A stretch of 64,000 nucleotides of DNA from Gordonia phthalatica (lineage in GTDB: Bacteria > Actinomycetota > Actinomycetes > Mycobacteriales > Mycobacteriaceae): contig NZ_CP011853.1 of the NCBI RefSeq assembly GCF_001305675.1, positions 3,906,001 to 3,970,000 of the forward strand, in the 5' to 3' direction. A program made the position numbers and the translations under genes. This document shows positions 26,735 to 35,960 of this stretch, piece after piece. A model generated the notes under the pieces. It made no database searches, was not told where the DNA came from, and saw only the letters and a program-made list of their open reading frames with translations. Numbering within the stretch: the first letter of the stretch is position 1; every line of letters begins with the position of its first letter.

Positions 26735-27861
26735 CGGTCTTCTCCTTCTGAGCTGTGTGTCGTCGGCCCGCCGTCGTGGCACGGACGCCACGGGTCGACG
26801 ACGATGTGCGGACTGTGCGGACCGCGTCCGGTGTTCATGGCGTTCAAGGTGGCTTCGACGTCCTCGAGCGCAACCGGATGGGTCGGAACCGATTCGAGTC
26901 CGGTGCGGCCTTCGCCCAACAGCTCGATCGCACGACGCACTGCCTGCGGCGCCCGCCCGCGGACGCCTTTGACCGTCAACAGCTTTCGAACGATCAACGT
27001 CGGATCCAGCGGAACGTCGCCCCCGCTGAGTCCCGCGATCACCAGGACCCCGAACCTCTTCAGGAGCGCGGTGGCCGTCGCCATCGTCTGGGGCGAGCCG
27101 ACGGTGTCGACGACGGTGTCGACCTCGCCGTAGCGGGCGAGCATCCGGTCCACCAGTCCGTCGTCGCTGGTCTCGATCGACGCCCCCATCCCTTCGGCGA
27201 ATCCGAGCCGCGCGGCTCCGGACTCGCTGTCTGGACCCACGACGACCACTGTGCTCGCACCACCGGCCAGTGCGGCCGCCGCACACGACAGTCCGTGATA
27301 CCCGGGCCCGATCACCGCCACTGTCGCCCCGGGTCCGACTCCGCCGGCGAACAGCGTCCAGTCGACGGCGTTCGCCAACGGCAGGGTCCAGGCGGCGAGG
27401 TCGACGCTCAGCCCTTCCGGCAACCGATGCAGGACGTGGTGCAGTCCGATCTCGAGGTACTCGGCGTTGCCGCCGTGGAGTCCCGATCCACGGTCGGCCG
27501 GAATCATTCCGACGCGTTCGCCGCCCGTCCACAGGTCGACCGTGGCGCAGAACCGATAGTCACCCGCCCGACACTCTTCGCAGTGTCCGCACGCCACGTA
27601 TTCTTCAACGACGACGCGGGTTCCCACCGCGACGCCGACGGCCGCTTCGACCTCGGGGGTCAGCTGTTCGACGCGGCCGATGGTGTGATGACCGAGGACG
27701 GCAGGCCGCCGCAGCCCGCGGGCATGCAGCATGACGTCCGTGCCGCAGACCGCCGACGACTCGACCCTGATGCGGCTGCTCGCCTCATCGAGTCGTCGTT
27801 CCTCGACGTGCGTGTGGCCCGCGCCATCACTCACGGCGGCCCGCACTCGGAGGTCACTCAT
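26731..27861 (-). CDS. Zinc-dependent medium-chain dehydrogenase
   Basis: Alcohol dehydrogenase-like protein of 376 aa. Catalytic-zinc residues are in AVCGTD and GHHTIGRVE, and the structural-zinc cysteines in CGHCEECRAGDYRFC. The NAD(P) fold begins GPGYHGLSCAAAALAGG. It would oxidise an alcohol or a cis-diol made from the aromatic substrate; in a dioxygenase operon without another dehydrogenase, a dihydrodiol is a reasonable guess. The start at 27861 gives MSDLRVRAAVSDG and overlaps the ABC ATPase stop by 4 bp. Confidence 0.82.
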   Translation of the reverse strand: MSDLRVRAAVSDGAGHTHVEERRLDEASSRIRVESSAVCGTDVMLHARGLRRPAVLGHHTIGRVEQLTPEVEAAVGVAVGTRVVVEEYVACGHCEECRAGDYRFCATVDLWTGGERVGMIPADRGSGLHGGNAEYLEIGLHHVLHRLPEGLSVDLAAWTLPLANAVDWTLFAGGVGPGATVAVIGPGYHGLSCAAAALAGGASTVVVVGPDSESGAARLGFAEGMGASIETSDDGLVDRMLARYGEVDTVVDTVGSPQTMATATALLKRFGVLVIAGLSGGDVPLDPTLIVRKLLTVKGVRGRAPQAVRRAIELLGEGRTGLESVPTHPVALEDVEATLNAMNTGRGPHSPHIVVDPWRPCHDGGPTTHSSEGEDR

Positions 27862-28697
27862 CGCTTCAGGAACTTCCGGTTGCGACGCACCACACGAGCC
27901 TCGGACTGTGCTTTGGCCTTCTCGACCTCTTCCTTCAACTGCGCCCAGATGTCGTACACGATCTCGCCGTACTCGGGCTTCTGCCGCAGCTCCAGAACGT
28001 CGCGGGGACGTTCGAAGGGCACGTCGATGAAGGCCTTGGCCCGGCCCGGTTGAGCGCTCATCACCATGATCCGATCGCTCATGGTCACCGCCTCGTCCAC
28101 CGAGTGGGTGATGAAGACGACCGTCTTCCGGGTCTCCTCCCACAGGCGGAGCAACTCCGCCTGTAGCAGGGTCTTGTTCTGCTCGTCAAGCGCCGAGAAG
28201 GGCTCGTCCATCAGCAGGATCTCGGGATCGTTCGCGAAGGCGCGGGCAATCGACACGCGCTGGCGCATGCCGCCGGACAACTGGTGCGGGTAGGCGTCGG
28301 CGAACGGCGTCAGCCCGGTCGCATCGAGGTAGTGGCCCACGGTGTCCTTGATCGCGGCCTTCGGCACGCCGCGGGTGGTCAGGCCATACGCCGCGTTGTC
28401 CCAGACGCTCATCCACGGGAAGATCGAGTCCCCCTGGAAGACCATCGAGTTCTCGGGTCGTCCCTGCTGGTCCTGCACGATGCCGATCGAACCGGATGTA
28501 GGAGCCTCGAGGCCGGCGAGCATCCGGAGCAGCGTCGTCTTGCCACATCCGGAGGGTCCGACGATCACCAGGAACTGGCCCTTGGGAACGTCGAGGTCGA
28601 AGTCCTCCAGCGCGGTCACGACGTGTCCGCCGGGAACGGTGAAGCGCTTGTTCAGGCCTCTGATGGAGATCTTGGTTTCGGTCGTTGTCGTCGTCAT
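27858..28697 (-). CDS. ABC transporter ATP-binding protein, NitT/TauT type
   Basis: ATPase of 279 aa powering the importer with the permease and binding protein next to it. Walker A is GPSGCGKTT, the Q-loop follows MVFQGDSIFPWMSVWDN, the signature is LSGGMRQRVSIARA, Walker B is LLMDEPFSALDE and the switch His is in ITHSVDEA. It belongs to the nitrate/sulfonate/taurine family (SsuB/TauB). The ATG at 28697 gives MTTTTTETKIS; a longer upstream frame has an unlikely Thr/Arg/Asp-rich leader. Confidence 0.88.
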   Translation of the reverse strand: MTTTTTETKISIRGLNKRFTVPGGHVVTALEDFDLDVPKGQFLVIVGPSGCGKTTLLRMLAGLEAPTSGSIGIVQDQQGRPENSMVFQGDSIFPWMSVWDNAAYGLTTRGVPKAAIKDTVGHYLDATGLTPFADAYPHQLSGGMRQRVSIARAFANDPEILLMDEPFSALDEQNKTLLQAELLRLWEETRKTVVFITHSVDEAVTMSDRIMVMSAQPGRAKAFIDVPFERPRDVLELRQKPEYGEIVYDIWAQLKEEVEKAKAQSEARVVRRNRKFLKR

Positions 28698-28767
28698 GTC
28701 CGTATCCGTCCCTGAGTGCTTGTGGTCTCGTGTCGTTCGATCCGTGGTGGTGCGGTCCACTCGGGGG

Positions 28768-29589
28768 TCACTTCTTCGCCCACGGGGTGAGGCGCCGACC
28801 GATCCAGCCGACGAAGATCGCGAAGACGAGTCCGACGATCGCGAAGATCAGCAGGTACGCGTACATCTGATCGATGATGAACAGCTGGTAGGAGTTCCAC
28901 ACCATGAATCCCCAGCCGTTGCCGAGGCCGCCGAGCATCTCGACGATCGCCAGCATGATGAGTGCCATGCCCGCGCCCAGTTCGAGTCCGGTGATGATGT
29001 TCGGGGTGGCTCCGGGCAGCGCGACGGTTCGGAAGACGCGCAGCTTGCGGGCACCGAAGTTCTCGGCGACGTCGTAATACACGGTCGAGACGTTCGCGAC
29101 ACCCGTGTACGTGTTGATCAGCACGGGAAAGAATGCGCCGACGGCGACGAAGTACCAAGCAGTGTCCTCGCCGAGCCCGAAGAAGAGCAGGAACAGCGGC
29201 AGGACGGCCGACTTCGGCACCGCGTAGAGCGCGGACGAGATCGGTCGGATGGCCGCGTTGATGATCTTCGACAGACCCATCACGATCCCGAGGACGACTC
29301 CGGGAACCGCTCCGATGAGGAAGCCCGCGATGAGCCGGCCGATGCTGTGCTTGGACTGAGTCCACAGGTCGCCGTTGGATGCTTGATCGCCGAGCGCACG
29401 AAAGATCCGGGTGGGCGCGGGGAAGAAGCGTTCGTCGAGAACGCCCAGTCGGGAGAGCAGTTCCCAACCGATGAACAGGACGATCGGGGTGATGATGGAG
29501 ACGACGAGGAGTTGGTTCTTGGACCAGACTCGCCGAGGTTTGACCTGAAGGGTCTGGACTGCCGGACGGTCCATGAGTGCGGTGGTCAT
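28768..29589 (-). CDS. ABC transporter permease, NitT/TauT type
   Basis: Inner-membrane permease of 273 aa with about six membrane segments (first near residues 26-48). The EAA-like cytoplasmic loop that docks the ATPase reads ENFGARKLRVFRTVALPGATPNI. It pairs with the neighbouring SsuB/TauB-like ATPase and lipoprotein. One base separates its start from the binding-protein stop. Confidence 0.87.
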   Translation of the reverse strand: MTTALMDRPAVQTLQVKPRRVWSKNQLLVVSIITPIVLFIGWELLSRLGVLDERFFPAPTRIFRALGDQASNGDLWTQSKHSIGRLIAGFLIGAVPGVVLGIVMGLSKIINAAIRPISSALYAVPKSAVLPLFLLFFGLGEDTAWYFVAVGAFFPVLINTYTGVANVSTVYYDVAENFGARKLRVFRTVALPGATPNIITGLELGAGMALIMLAIVEMLGGLGNGWGFMVWNSYQLFIIDQMYAYLLIFAIVGLVFAIFVGWIGRRLTPWAKK

Positions 29590-29590
29590 G

Positions 29591-30661
29591 TCATTTTCCT
29601 TCGGTGGCGAGCTTGGCTGACGTATCCAGGAAGTTGCGGTTGATCAGGGATTCGAACTGGATCTTCTTCTTGCCCTTGTACATCCGGTGTTTCACGAAGA
29701 ACTCGTAGTCGCGTTGCAGGCTGTCGACCGAGAGCATTGCGTCCGGGTCGACGTAGCTGGGTACGGTCGCGCGGACGGCCTCGGGTTTCGCATCGATGTT
29801 CCGCGCGATGATGTCGACGACCTGCTGGTTCCCGGGGCCGTTCCACGTCCCGCCCCGAACGGCGGCTGCGTAGTCCTTCGCCGCATGCGTGTACGCGTTC
29901 ATGAAGCACTGTGCGGCGGCGCTGCGCTCCTTCGAGAATGTTCCGCCGTACAGCAGCACCGCGAGCTGCTGTCCGTTGTAGACCGTCGTCGAGTCCGCGA
30001 GCTTCACCGCGGCACCGGTGGACAGCGCTCGGCTGGCGGCCGGCTCCGTCGTCAGCGCCGCGTCCACCGATCCGTTCTGGAGCGCCGCGATGTGGTCGGG
30101 GAATCCGAGGAAGGTGTGCTTCACGTCGCTGTAGTCGAGGCCGACCGACTGCAGCAGCGCCTGTGCGGTGGACGCGGTGGCGGTCCCCGGCGCCGGCTCG
30201 GCGAGGGATCGACCCTTGAGGTCCGCGACCGACCTGATCTGTCCGGAGTCGTAGAGCTTCTTGCTCACGAGCAGGGGCATGTAGTCGTAGTCGGTGACGA
30301 GTTTGCCCTTGTCTGCGACGATCTCGATGTCGATGCCACGCGCGATGCCGTTGTAGAAGCCCGCGCTCGGTGCGCCCGCACCCACCGCGAGATGCCCTGC
30401 CGCAAGATACGGGATCATCTCACCGGCGGATTTGAACGATCGGAATGTGACGCTGAGGCCCTGCTCGGCGAAGTATCCCTTGTCGTTTGCGATGTACAAC
30501 AGGGCGTCGGACAGGCTGTGCACGGTACCGACCTCCACGTTGACGTCCTTGCACGACGTCGCGCCGTCCTTCGGGCCGCCGCACGCGGTCAGCAGTGATG
30601 CGCTGACGGCCACCGCCGCGGCGATCGCCGCGATGCGCGAGCGTTTGTGGTGTCTGCTCAT
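29591..30661 (-). CDS. ABC transporter substrate-binding lipoprotein, NitT/TauT type
   Basis: Lipoprotein of 356 aa. The signal peptide (residues 1-27) ends in the lipobox LLTACGG, so Cys27 would be lipidated. The mature part is of the NMT1/SsuA type (VHSLSDALLYIANDKGYFAEQGL, SAGEMIPYLAAGHLAVG). It captures the substrate outside the membrane for the importer. Such proteins bind sulfonates, nitrate or aromatic carboxylates. Placement beside a Rieske oxygenase suggests an aromatic acid or sulfonate. Confidence 0.87.
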   Translation of the reverse strand: MSRHHKRSRIAAIAAAVAVSASLLTACGGPKDGATSCKDVNVEVGTVHSLSDALLYIANDKGYFAEQGLSVTFRSFKSAGEMIPYLAAGHLAVGAGAPSAGFYNGIARGIDIEIVADKGKLVTDYDYMPLLVSKKLYDSGQIRSVADLKGRSLAEPAPGTATASTAQALLQSVGLDYSDVKHTFLGFPDHIAALQNGSVDAALTTEPAASRALSTGAAVKLADSTTVYNGQQLAVLLYGGTFSKERSAAAQCFMNAYTHAAKDYAAAVRGGTWNGPGNQQVVDIIARNIDAKPEAVRATVPSYVDPDAMLSVDSLQRDYEFFVKHRMYKGKKKIQFESLINRNFLDTSAKLATEGK

Positions 30662-30682
30662 TGCTTCCTCGAATCCAGGTCG

Positions 30683-31966
30683 TCAGATCGAGTGGAAGAG
30701 TTCGCCCGGAGTGACCGAGAGGACATCCTTGGCGCCCTCTTGGAAGGGCACATCCTTCGGCAGCAGGATCGACGTCGACCGCACGCTGGTGTGCGCGGGA
30801 TTCAGACCCGGGAGGTCGTCCCCATCGGCATCGTCCAGAGCAGCGAGGAGGCGACGACGCGCCAAGATGATGGCGGCGTCGGAGGTACCGAGTCGCTCCT
30901 TGGTTCGGTCGCAGATCTCGCCCATGGACTCCTGCAGGGAGAAGTCCTGCGCGGCGATGCCCGCGACTCCGGAGAAGGACTCCTTCCGGCGCTGCGCACC
31001 GCGATCGATCAAGTAGTCGTTGGCCTTGTCGGCGATCGGGTCGAAGGTGCCCGGCTTGTACTTGACGTGAATGCCGTCGCCGGCGTTGAGGGCGTCGATC
31101 TCGCGCTCGCCGAAGTCCTGAGTCGGGTGGTAGTTCCAGCTCCATGCCCAGCAGGTCTCATCGTCGATCGGTACCCAGGCGTGGCCGCCCATCGGGTTGT
31201 GGGTGCCGAACGGCGGGATGATCGTGTACCAGGGCATCATCCACTGGGTGATGCGCCAGTAATAGTTGTCCTCGTCGGCGTTCCGGCGGGCCCCGATCAG
31301 CAGGCCGCCGTCGGACTCGGCGACCTCGAACTTCGGTCGCGTGTCGGCCTTGATGTATTCATTGCCCTCGGTGCCCGCGTGGAGCGGGTCGTCATCGAGG
31401 TTGAAGCGGTGCGCGAAGGAGACATGGCTCGAGTCGATGCCGCCCTCCATGGCCTGGAGGTAATTGGTGAACTGGCGCCGCTTGGAGATGAACCGCTTCT
31501 CCGGGTTCAGGCCCATCCATTCGAGGTTCGGCAGGGCGGGCTCGCGGTCGCGATCCCCCATGTAAGCCCAGATCAGACCGCCGGCCTCCTCGACGCGGTA
31601 AGCGCGCTGCTTGATCTTCTGGCGAAACTTGCTGCCCTCCGGCTCGGACGGCATGTCGACACAGTTTCCGTCGACGTCGTACTTCCAACCGTGGTACGCG
31701 CAGCGCAGTCCGCACTCCTCGTTGCGGCCGAAGAAGAGCGACGCGGTGCGGTGACTGCAGAACTCGTCGAGCAGACCGAGGCGTCCGTTCGAGTCCCGGA
31801 AGGCGATCAGGTTCTCGCCGAGGAGCGTGACACGGACCGGGTCGCAGTCCGGCTTCGGGAGCTCGGAGGCGAGGAGCGCCGGAATCCAATAGCGGCGGAA
31901 CAGCTCCCCCATCGGGGTTCCGGGACCGGTCTTGGTGAGTAGATCATTCTGTTCACGAGTGAGCAT
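30683..31966 (-). CDS. Rieske oxygenase, phthalate 4,5-dioxygenase family
   Basis: Terminal oxygenase of 427 aa. Rieske ligands are Cys70, His72, Cys89 and His92 (CSHR…CAYHGW). The mononuclear-iron motif is EGGIDSSHVSFAHR (Asp178, His181, His186). The N-terminus MLTREQNDLLTKTGPGTPMG is characteristic of the phthalate 4,5-dioxygenase (Pht3/OphA2) family, which includes enzymes for phthalate, isophthalate and other aromatic carboxylates. Electrons would come from the reductase at 25272. The start (AAAGGAA upstream) overlaps the MFS gene end by 14 bp. The substrate is unknown. Confidence 0.88.
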   Translation of the reverse strand: MLTREQNDLLTKTGPGTPMGELFRRYWIPALLASELPKPDCDPVRVTLLGENLIAFRDSNGRLGLLDEFCSHRTASLFFGRNEECGLRCAYHGWKYDVDGNCVDMPSEPEGSKFRQKIKQRAYRVEEAGGLIWAYMGDRDREPALPNLEWMGLNPEKRFISKRRQFTNYLQAMEGGIDSSHVSFAHRFNLDDDPLHAGTEGNEYIKADTRPKFEVAESDGGLLIGARRNADEDNYYWRITQWMMPWYTIIPPFGTHNPMGGHAWVPIDDETCWAWSWNYHPTQDFGEREIDALNAGDGIHVKYKPGTFDPIADKANDYLIDRGAQRRKESFSGVAGIAAQDFSLQESMGEICDRTKERLGTSDAAIILARRRLLAALDDADGDDLPGLNPAHTSVRSTSILLPKDVPFQEGAKDVLSVTPGELFHSI

Positions 31967-33194
31967 GGAGGTTCCTTTCGGTGGTGCGCCGAGGCGCGAT
32001 GGAGTCGCGGCGAGGGCCTGCCGCGCGAGCACGGGTTCGGATGAGTCCGACGAGAGCTGCGATGAGAAATGATCCGAGCGGGAGCAGCCAGGCGAGACCG
32101 AACCGCGCTCCGTGGTTGAGGACGAAACCGAACACGAGCGGGCCTGTCGCGAAGCCGATGTACATGCCGGTGACGAGTGATCCTGTCGCCGCACTGAGGC
32201 GGTCGCCCGGGACACTGCGAACCAGAGCGACCATCGTCACCGCGTTCGATGCCAGCGCCGCCACGCCGAAGACTGCTGCACCGACCCACACCAGCCAGCC
32301 GCCGGCGGCCTGCGCCGCCATGACGAAGCCCACTCCGAGCGCCGCCCCACCGCCGAGGACGAACAGTGTCAGACGCCGGAGCCCTCCCCTCCCGGAGTCC
32401 CGAGCGGCGACTATCCGGCTGGCGACACCGACCGTTCCGACCACTGCGGCCGTGAGCCCGGCGACAGTCACCGAGAACCCCAGTTCGCGGTGAGCGAAGA
32501 GCGGCAGGTAGGCGTTGGTCGTCATGAGACCGAACGACATGAAGAAGGTGAAGACCGTGAGGGTCGCGACCGAGACGTGCTCACCGTCACGGGCGGCGGG
32601 ATCGGCGGTCTTCGACGGCGTACGGTTCGGCACCAGGATCGCCGTGACACCCGCAAGGAGCGCGATCATCGCACCCGATGCCGCGGCCCAACGCCAGCCG
32701 GCGGCGACTGCGACGGCCGGCGCCACGAGTCCGGCGACCAACTGCGCGAGCTGGACTCCCGACTGCTTCCACCCGATCAGCGCGCCTCGACGGCGGGCAG
32801 GCGCTGTCGCCGCGACCCGATTGGTCGCCGGATTCGACAACGACTGTGCGATGCCACTGACTACCGCGGCGACGATCACGATCAGGTAGTTCTGCGCGAC
32901 GGCCAGAAGCACCGAACCGACGCCTGCACCGAACGCGATGCCCAGCATCACCCGGCGCGCCGACAGTCGATTGCTCGGCCCGCCGAGGCAGTACGCGCCG
33001 ACCGCCGCCGAGGCGAAGGTGATCGTCGAGATCGCGCCGTACTGGACGTCGCTGAGTCCGAGCTCGTCGATGACGAGGGGCGAGACCGCGGTGAGCGTGT
33101 ACAGCATCAGTGGACCGACGCCCATGCACAGCGCGAGTGCGGCCCACACGACGATGGCGTCGCGTCGCCGCAGCTCGGATCGCTCAGCAGTCAT
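31953..33194 (-). CDS. MFS transporter
   Basis: Major facilitator permease of 413 aa with about twelve membrane segments. A conserved loop between segments 2 and 3 (GGPSNRLSARRVM) fits the family. It is the first gene of the minus-strand catabolic operon and probably moves the aromatic substrate or its product. The ATG at 33194 gives MTAERSELRRRDAIVV. Having both an MFS and an ABC importer in one operon suggests two related substrates or import plus export. Confidence 0.83.
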   Translation of the reverse strand: MTAERSELRRRDAIVVWAALALCMGVGPLMLYTLTAVSPLVIDELGLSDVQYGAISTITFASAAVGAYCLGGPSNRLSARRVMLGIAFGAGVGSVLLAVAQNYLIVIVAAVVSGIAQSLSNPATNRVAATAPARRRGALIGWKQSGVQLAQLVAGLVAPAVAVAAGWRWAAASGAMIALLAGVTAILVPNRTPSKTADPAARDGEHVSVATLTVFTFFMSFGLMTTNAYLPLFAHRELGFSVTVAGLTAAVVGTVGVASRIVAARDSGRGGLRRLTLFVLGGGAALGVGFVMAAQAAGGWLVWVGAAVFGVAALASNAVTMVALVRSVPGDRLSAATGSLVTGMYIGFATGPLVFGFVLNHGARFGLAWLLPLGSFLIAALVGLIRTRARAAGPRRDSIAPRRTTERNLHAHS

Positions 33195-33211
33195 CAGATT
33201 CCATTCCACTA

Positions 33212-33229
33212 TGCGTACACATGTACGTA
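33212..33229. promoter_or_regulatory. Candidate IclR operator (palindrome)
   Basis: CGTACA-CA-TGTACG is a 6-2-6 inverted repeat in the divergent region between the MFS operon and the IclR gene at 33331, 20 bp from the MFS start. IclR-family proteins bind such short palindromes near divergent promoters. Binding is inferred. Confidence 0.4.
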
Positions 33230-33330
33230 ATTGATTGGATAGAGGTAAACACATGTTGCGCATCACGTCAACACCCCGAAGTGGTCTGCATCGCTCCAGA
33301 CTGCGTGGAGCGCCCGGATACGCTGGAGGA

Positions 33331-34116
33331 ATGCAGGAACGCCGGACGGACGATCGGGATCTCGTCCAGTCACTCATCCGCGGGGTCGAGGTGATCCGAA
33401 TCTTCGATGGAGACCACTCCGCCCTCACACTCGACGAGGCTTCGACCCTCTCGGGGCACAGCCGGTCGGCGACACGTCGACTCCTGCGCACATTGATGCA
33501 CGAGAATCTCGTCGAGTTCGACGGCCGTCTGTTCCGCCTGACCTCGCACGTTCTCGAACTCGGCTATGTCCAGCAGTCGCGTCTGCCCATCGCTGAAATC
33601 GTCGCCCCGCACTGTTCGGCACTCGCCGCGCGCATTCGGCACACGGTCTCGGTGGCACAACTCGACGGTGACGAGGTGGTGTACATCGCGCGAGCGAACG
33701 CACCACGCATCATGGCGATCGCGGTCGGCGTCGGCACCCGGCTCCCCGCACACCTGCCCGCGATCGGTCGTGCCCTGCTCGCGTGGCGGAGCGACGACGA
33801 ATTGGCCGCCTACGCGAGGTCGGCGACCTTCCTGGAGAATCCCGTCGCAACACTGGGCGACGGCGACGCGCTGCTCGCTTCACTGGCCGCGACGCGAGAG
33901 AAGGGGTGGGCGTCCGCTTTCGGCGATCTGGACGTCGGGCTCACAGCCATCGCCGCGCCGATCCGCGATCGATCAGGCACCATCGTCGCAGCAGTCAACA
34001 TCGCCACGCACGTGGACGATCTCGCCGACGAGTCGGTCCTGACCGATCTCGTCCCCGACCTCCTCGAGGTCGCCGGCGCGATCGGTGGAGATCTGCACGC
34101 CCGGCACCGGGCTTGA
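33331..34116 (+). CDS. IclR family regulator of the Rieske/ABC operon
   Basis: Regulator of 261 aa of the PcaR-like IclR branch. The DNA-binding part reads LVQSLIRGVEVIRIFDG and GHSRSATRRLLRTLMHENLV. The effector domain has AVGVGTRLPAHLPAIGRALLAW and VGLTAIAAPIRD. The ATG at 33331 directly follows TGGAGGA, better than an upstream ATG that adds a basic leader. It is divergent from the MFS-Rieske-ABC operon and is its likely regulator. The 221 bp after it hold no supported feature. Confidence 0.86.
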   Translation: MQERRTDDRDLVQSLIRGVEVIRIFDGDHSALTLDEASTLSGHSRSATRRLLRTLMHENLVEFDGRLFRLTSHVLELGYVQQSRLPIAEIVAPHCSALAARIRHTVSVAQLDGDEVVYIARANAPRIMAIAVGVGTRLPAHLPAIGRALLAWRSDDELAAYARSATFLENPVATLGDGDALLASLAATREKGWASAFGDLDVGLTAIAAPIRDRSGTIVAAVNIATHVDDLADESVLTDLVPDLLEVAGAIGGDLHARHRA

Positions 34117-34337
34117 ACCCGGCGCAGGCACTGGCCGATCGATTCCCGGTGGAGATCTCTTTCGTTCGGAGTCGACTGTGTTCGGGCGGTGACGGGCGAC
34201 GGAACACCTGAGTGCGGTCGTGGCCGGCCTAGGCCGTCTGCGGCTGTCCGACGGCAATTTCGGCTGTCGCAATTTCGCCGCACGACGGGCAGCGACTCAG
34301 ATCACCCGAAAAACACTGTGCTCCAGCGAAACACGCC

Positions 34338-34739
34338 CTAACCCAGCGTCTCCTGCGCGATGCGGAACGCAGTGTTGGCATCGGGGACGCCGCAGTACAC
34401 GGCCGACTGGAGTATCACCTCGGTGATCTCCTCCCGCGACAGTCCGTTGCGGAGTGCCGCGCGCAGATGCATCGCAAGCTCTTCGTGGTGGCCGCACGCA
34501 ATCAGCGCGGTCAGCGTGATCATCGACCGACTGCGGCGGTCCAGGCCGGGGCGAGTCCAGATCGACCCCCAGGCGTACTGCGTGATGAGGTCTTGGAACT
34601 CTTCGGTGAGCGGCGTCGTACGCGCGATCGACCGGTCGACGTGCTCGTCGCCCAGGACCTCGCGACGCACCGCCATGCCGGCCGCATGCACCTCGCGGCG
34701 CGTGGCCTCACCAAGGATCTGCGGGTCGATGTCGGTCAC
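34338..34739 (-). CDS. pcaC: 4-carboxymuconolactone decarboxylase
   Basis: Enzyme of 133 aa converting gamma-carboxymuconolactone to 3-oxoadipate enol-lactone in protocatechuate breakdown. It has the family core WTRPGLDRRSRSMITLTALIACGHHEELAMHLRAALRNG. It is a single-domain protein, unlike the fused PcaL (PcaD-PcaC) of many actinobacteria. Its GTG start shares one base with the pcaB stop (TAGTG), so translation is coupled. It is the last gene of the pcaHGBC operon. Confidence 0.9.
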   Translation of the reverse strand: MTDIDPQILGEATRREVHAAGMAVRREVLGDEHVDRSIARTTPLTEEFQDLITQYAWGSIWTRPGLDRRSRSMITLTALIACGHHEELAMHLRAALRNGLSREEITEVILQSAVYCGVPDANTAFRIAQETLG

Positions 34740-35953
34740 TACTTCTCCTTATATATAGGGGCTGCATTCCGCTCGAGGAACGCCGTCGCCTCGGCGAGCG
34801 CCCGATCGACGATGAAGTCGGTCAGACCTAGGTAGTCGCCGTCGCTCGGCTCGGTGCCGACGAAGGACGCGATGGAGGTGCGTTCGGCGGTCAGATCCGA
34901 CCATGCCGATCGCGCCTGGCGGGCCATGGCGACGTCGTCGACGCGAAGCCCGGACAGCAACTGACTGGTGTGCACGCCGGCCACGACCGTACGCCGCGCC
35001 AAGTCCGCGAGCATCGGCCACTCGACGTGCCAGGCGCCGTCCGGCCGTTCATCGACGGCCAACGCCGCTGCCGCGTGCAGCGTCTGCCCGAGCGGAGGGT
35101 TGGCGATGGCTGCCCGCCGGATCAGCACGGCACGCGTCGGATTCTGTTTGTGCGGCATGGTCGACGAGCCGCCTGGCGTTGCGTCGCTGACGATGCGGCT
35201 GCCCGATCGAGACATGGCGGTGACGTCCGCGGCGATCACGCCCCACGCATCCGTCGCAGAGACGAGAGCGTCACCAATCGCGGTGATCGGCGACCGCATC
35301 GTGTGCCAGGGCAGCACCTCGTCCAAGCCGAGCGCGGCGGCGGCGGATCCGACCGCCTCGCGAGCGGTGGTCGCGGAGCCGGTCAGCTCGACAGCGGCCG
35401 ACAGGGTTCCCGCCGCGCCGCCGATCTGCACGGGGAAACCGAGCGCCGCCGTCCGCTCCGCGGATGCGACGACCCCGGTGAGCCAGTTCGCCGCCTTCAG
35501 TCCGAAGGTGATCGGGACAGCGTGCTGCGTCAGAGTTCGACCGGGCATCAGCGCCCCCCGGTACCGGTCCGCGAGATCGACCAGCGTCGACACCTGGTCC
35601 CGCAGCTCCGGCAGGAGTCGGTGCACGGCGGCGCGTGCGCACAGGATCAGTGCCGTGTCGACGACGTCCTGGCTGGTGAGGCCTCGATGCACCCACCCGT
35701 TCGACGACCGCTCGCGGAGCAGCGTGACCACCGGTTGTGCCGGGTTGCCGCCGGGCTCGCTGTCGCGGGCGATGTCCGCTAGGTCGATCTCGTCGACGAG
35801 GCCGCGCAGGTCGGTGCCACGATCGGGCGCGACGCCGACCTCCACGAGCGCGTCGAGCCAGGCCTGCTCGACGGCCACCATCGCCTCGAGGTAGTGGCGG
35901 TCGCCGAAGAGGCCGTCGGCGTGGACCATTCCGGGCCACAGGAGGTCGGTCAT
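34739..35953 (-). CDS. pcaB: 3-carboxy-cis,cis-muconate cycloisomerase
   Basis: Enzyme of 404 aa of the fumarase/aspartase superfamily that closes 3-carboxymuconate to the lactone. The signature GGSSTMPHKQNPTRAV is intact, together with the N-terminal GWVHRGLTSQDVVDTA. The length is slightly short of the usual 430-450 aa but all core regions are present. It is 7 bp downstream of pcaG. Confidence 0.92.
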   Translation of the reverse strand: MTDLLWPGMVHADGLFGDRHYLEAMVAVEQAWLDALVEVGVAPDRGTDLRGLVDEIDLADIARDSEPGGNPAQPVVTLLRERSSNGWVHRGLTSQDVVDTALILCARAAVHRLLPELRDQVSTLVDLADRYRGALMPGRTLTQHAVPITFGLKAANWLTGVVASAERTAALGFPVQIGGAAGTLSAAVELTGSATTAREAVGSAAAALGLDEVLPWHTMRSPITAIGDALVSATDAWGVIAADVTAMSRSGSRIVSDATPGGSSTMPHKQNPTRAVLIRRAAIANPPLGQTLHAAAALAVDERPDGAWHVEWPMLADLARRTVVAGVHTSQLLSGLRVDDVAMARQARSAWSDLTAERTSIASFVGTEPSDGDYLGLTDFIVDRALAEATAFLERNAAPIYKEK

Positions 35954-35960
35954 CGCGTCG

